This document shows positions 51,126-51,190 of a DNA stretch of 51,190 bases, piece after piece. Made by a program: the position numbers and the translations under genes. The notes beneath the pieces were generated by a model, which was given only the letters and a program-made list of their open reading frames with translations, made no database searches and was not told the DNA's origin. Source of the stretch: an uncultured Lachnospiraceae bacterium (GTDB lineage: Bacteria > Bacillota > Clostridia > Lachnospirales > Lachnospiraceae); contig CAMNJZ010000005.1 in assembly GCA_946541955.1 (NCBI GenBank), forward strand, positions 1-51,190, read 5' to 3'. Within the stretch, counting starts at the first letter, position 1. The number at the start of each line of letters is the position of its first letter.

Positions 51126-51187
51126 TGGATTAGGAAGGAGCCCACAGGGCTTCTTCCTAATCCATAAGACCAGCCCCTGGCTGGTCT
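51126..51187. repeat. Two tandem hairpins at the right edge
   Basis: An 18-bp stem (51126-51143 with 51147-51164, one G-U, three-base loop) is followed by a 9-bp stem, AGACCAGCC / GGCTGGTCT (51167-51175 and 51179-51187). Both lie before the terminator hairpin on the minus strand. They may be the structured 3' end of a message or a small RNA cut by the window edge. Confidence 0.65.
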
Positions 51188-51190
51188 GTC

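Overview
The window looks like chromosome from a moderately high-GC, anaerobic Firmicute of the class Clostridia, most likely a Lachnospiraceae-type bacterium. The evidence is protein family content (DUF5711, DUF1667 next to two flavin oxidoreductases, GlpP, CIRCE/HrcA control, rubrerythrin, GH25 and NlpC/P60-like proteins with long wall-binding repeat arrays) together with strong AGGAGG-type ribosome binding sites and sigma-A-type promoters. This assignment is an inference; there is no rRNA gene inside the window to test it. I see no insertion sequence, integrase, phage module or CRISPR array.

Layout. Bases 1-405 hold two tandem, leftward, rrn-like promoters that probably drive an RNA operon beyond the left edge. 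406-4971 is a leftward housekeeping operon (dnaX, ybaB, recR, a DUF5711 membrane protein, a CvpA-like protein). 5141-6217 is pfkA, followed by tRNA-Ser(CGA) and a small DUF805 protein. 7002-10679 is a signalling cluster: an OmpR-type regulator lacking the conserved receiver lysine, divergent from a LytS-like histidine kinase translationally coupled to a second kinase-like protein whose phospho-acceptor His is Glu. 10716-17311 is rich in envelope proteins: four membrane proteins in one operon, two of them with zinc ribbons, a secreted protein, rfbB, a patatin-like lipase and another zinc-ribbon protein. 17420-22874 encodes two secreted wall-binding proteins, a GH25 muramidase with about 12 repeats and an NlpC/P60-like protein with about 38.

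24030-30521 is a glycerol regulon: glpP, glpK, glpF, then a GlpA-like FAD dehydrogenase with a BFD-type cysteine domain, a second flavin oxidoreductase and a DUF1667 protein. Two intrinsic terminators in it, one before glpP and one before the dehydrogenase genes, carry the same TGAGAnnAGAGA motif overlapping the 5' arm, which suggests GlpP antitermination at both. 30663-39147 holds a monoacylglycerol-lipase-like hydrolase, a lipoprotein, a CIRCE-controlled hsp20, a cation/proton antiporter, a HAD phosphatase, a GH32 sucrase/fructosidase, an MscS channel and a CbpA-type DnaJ protein. 39375-43511 is a trehalose PTS regulon (treP, treC, divergent treR) with three evenly spaced palindromic operators. 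An orphan hybrid histidine kinase follows. 45651-49646 is an arabinose locus (araA, araR with AraR boxes, and a convergent AraM/glycerol-1-phosphate-dehydrogenase-like gene with altered cofactor motifs). The right end has rubrerythrin, a solitary HicB-like antitoxin and a run of three hairpins.

Taken together this is a sugar- and glycerol-using anaerobe with strong local transcriptional control and an elaborate envelope. The most unusual items are the His-less kinase partner with the Lys-less response regulator, the paired GlpP-type terminators, the AraM-like protein with altered dinucleotide- and metal-binding residues, and the nested hairpin element at 32312-32442.
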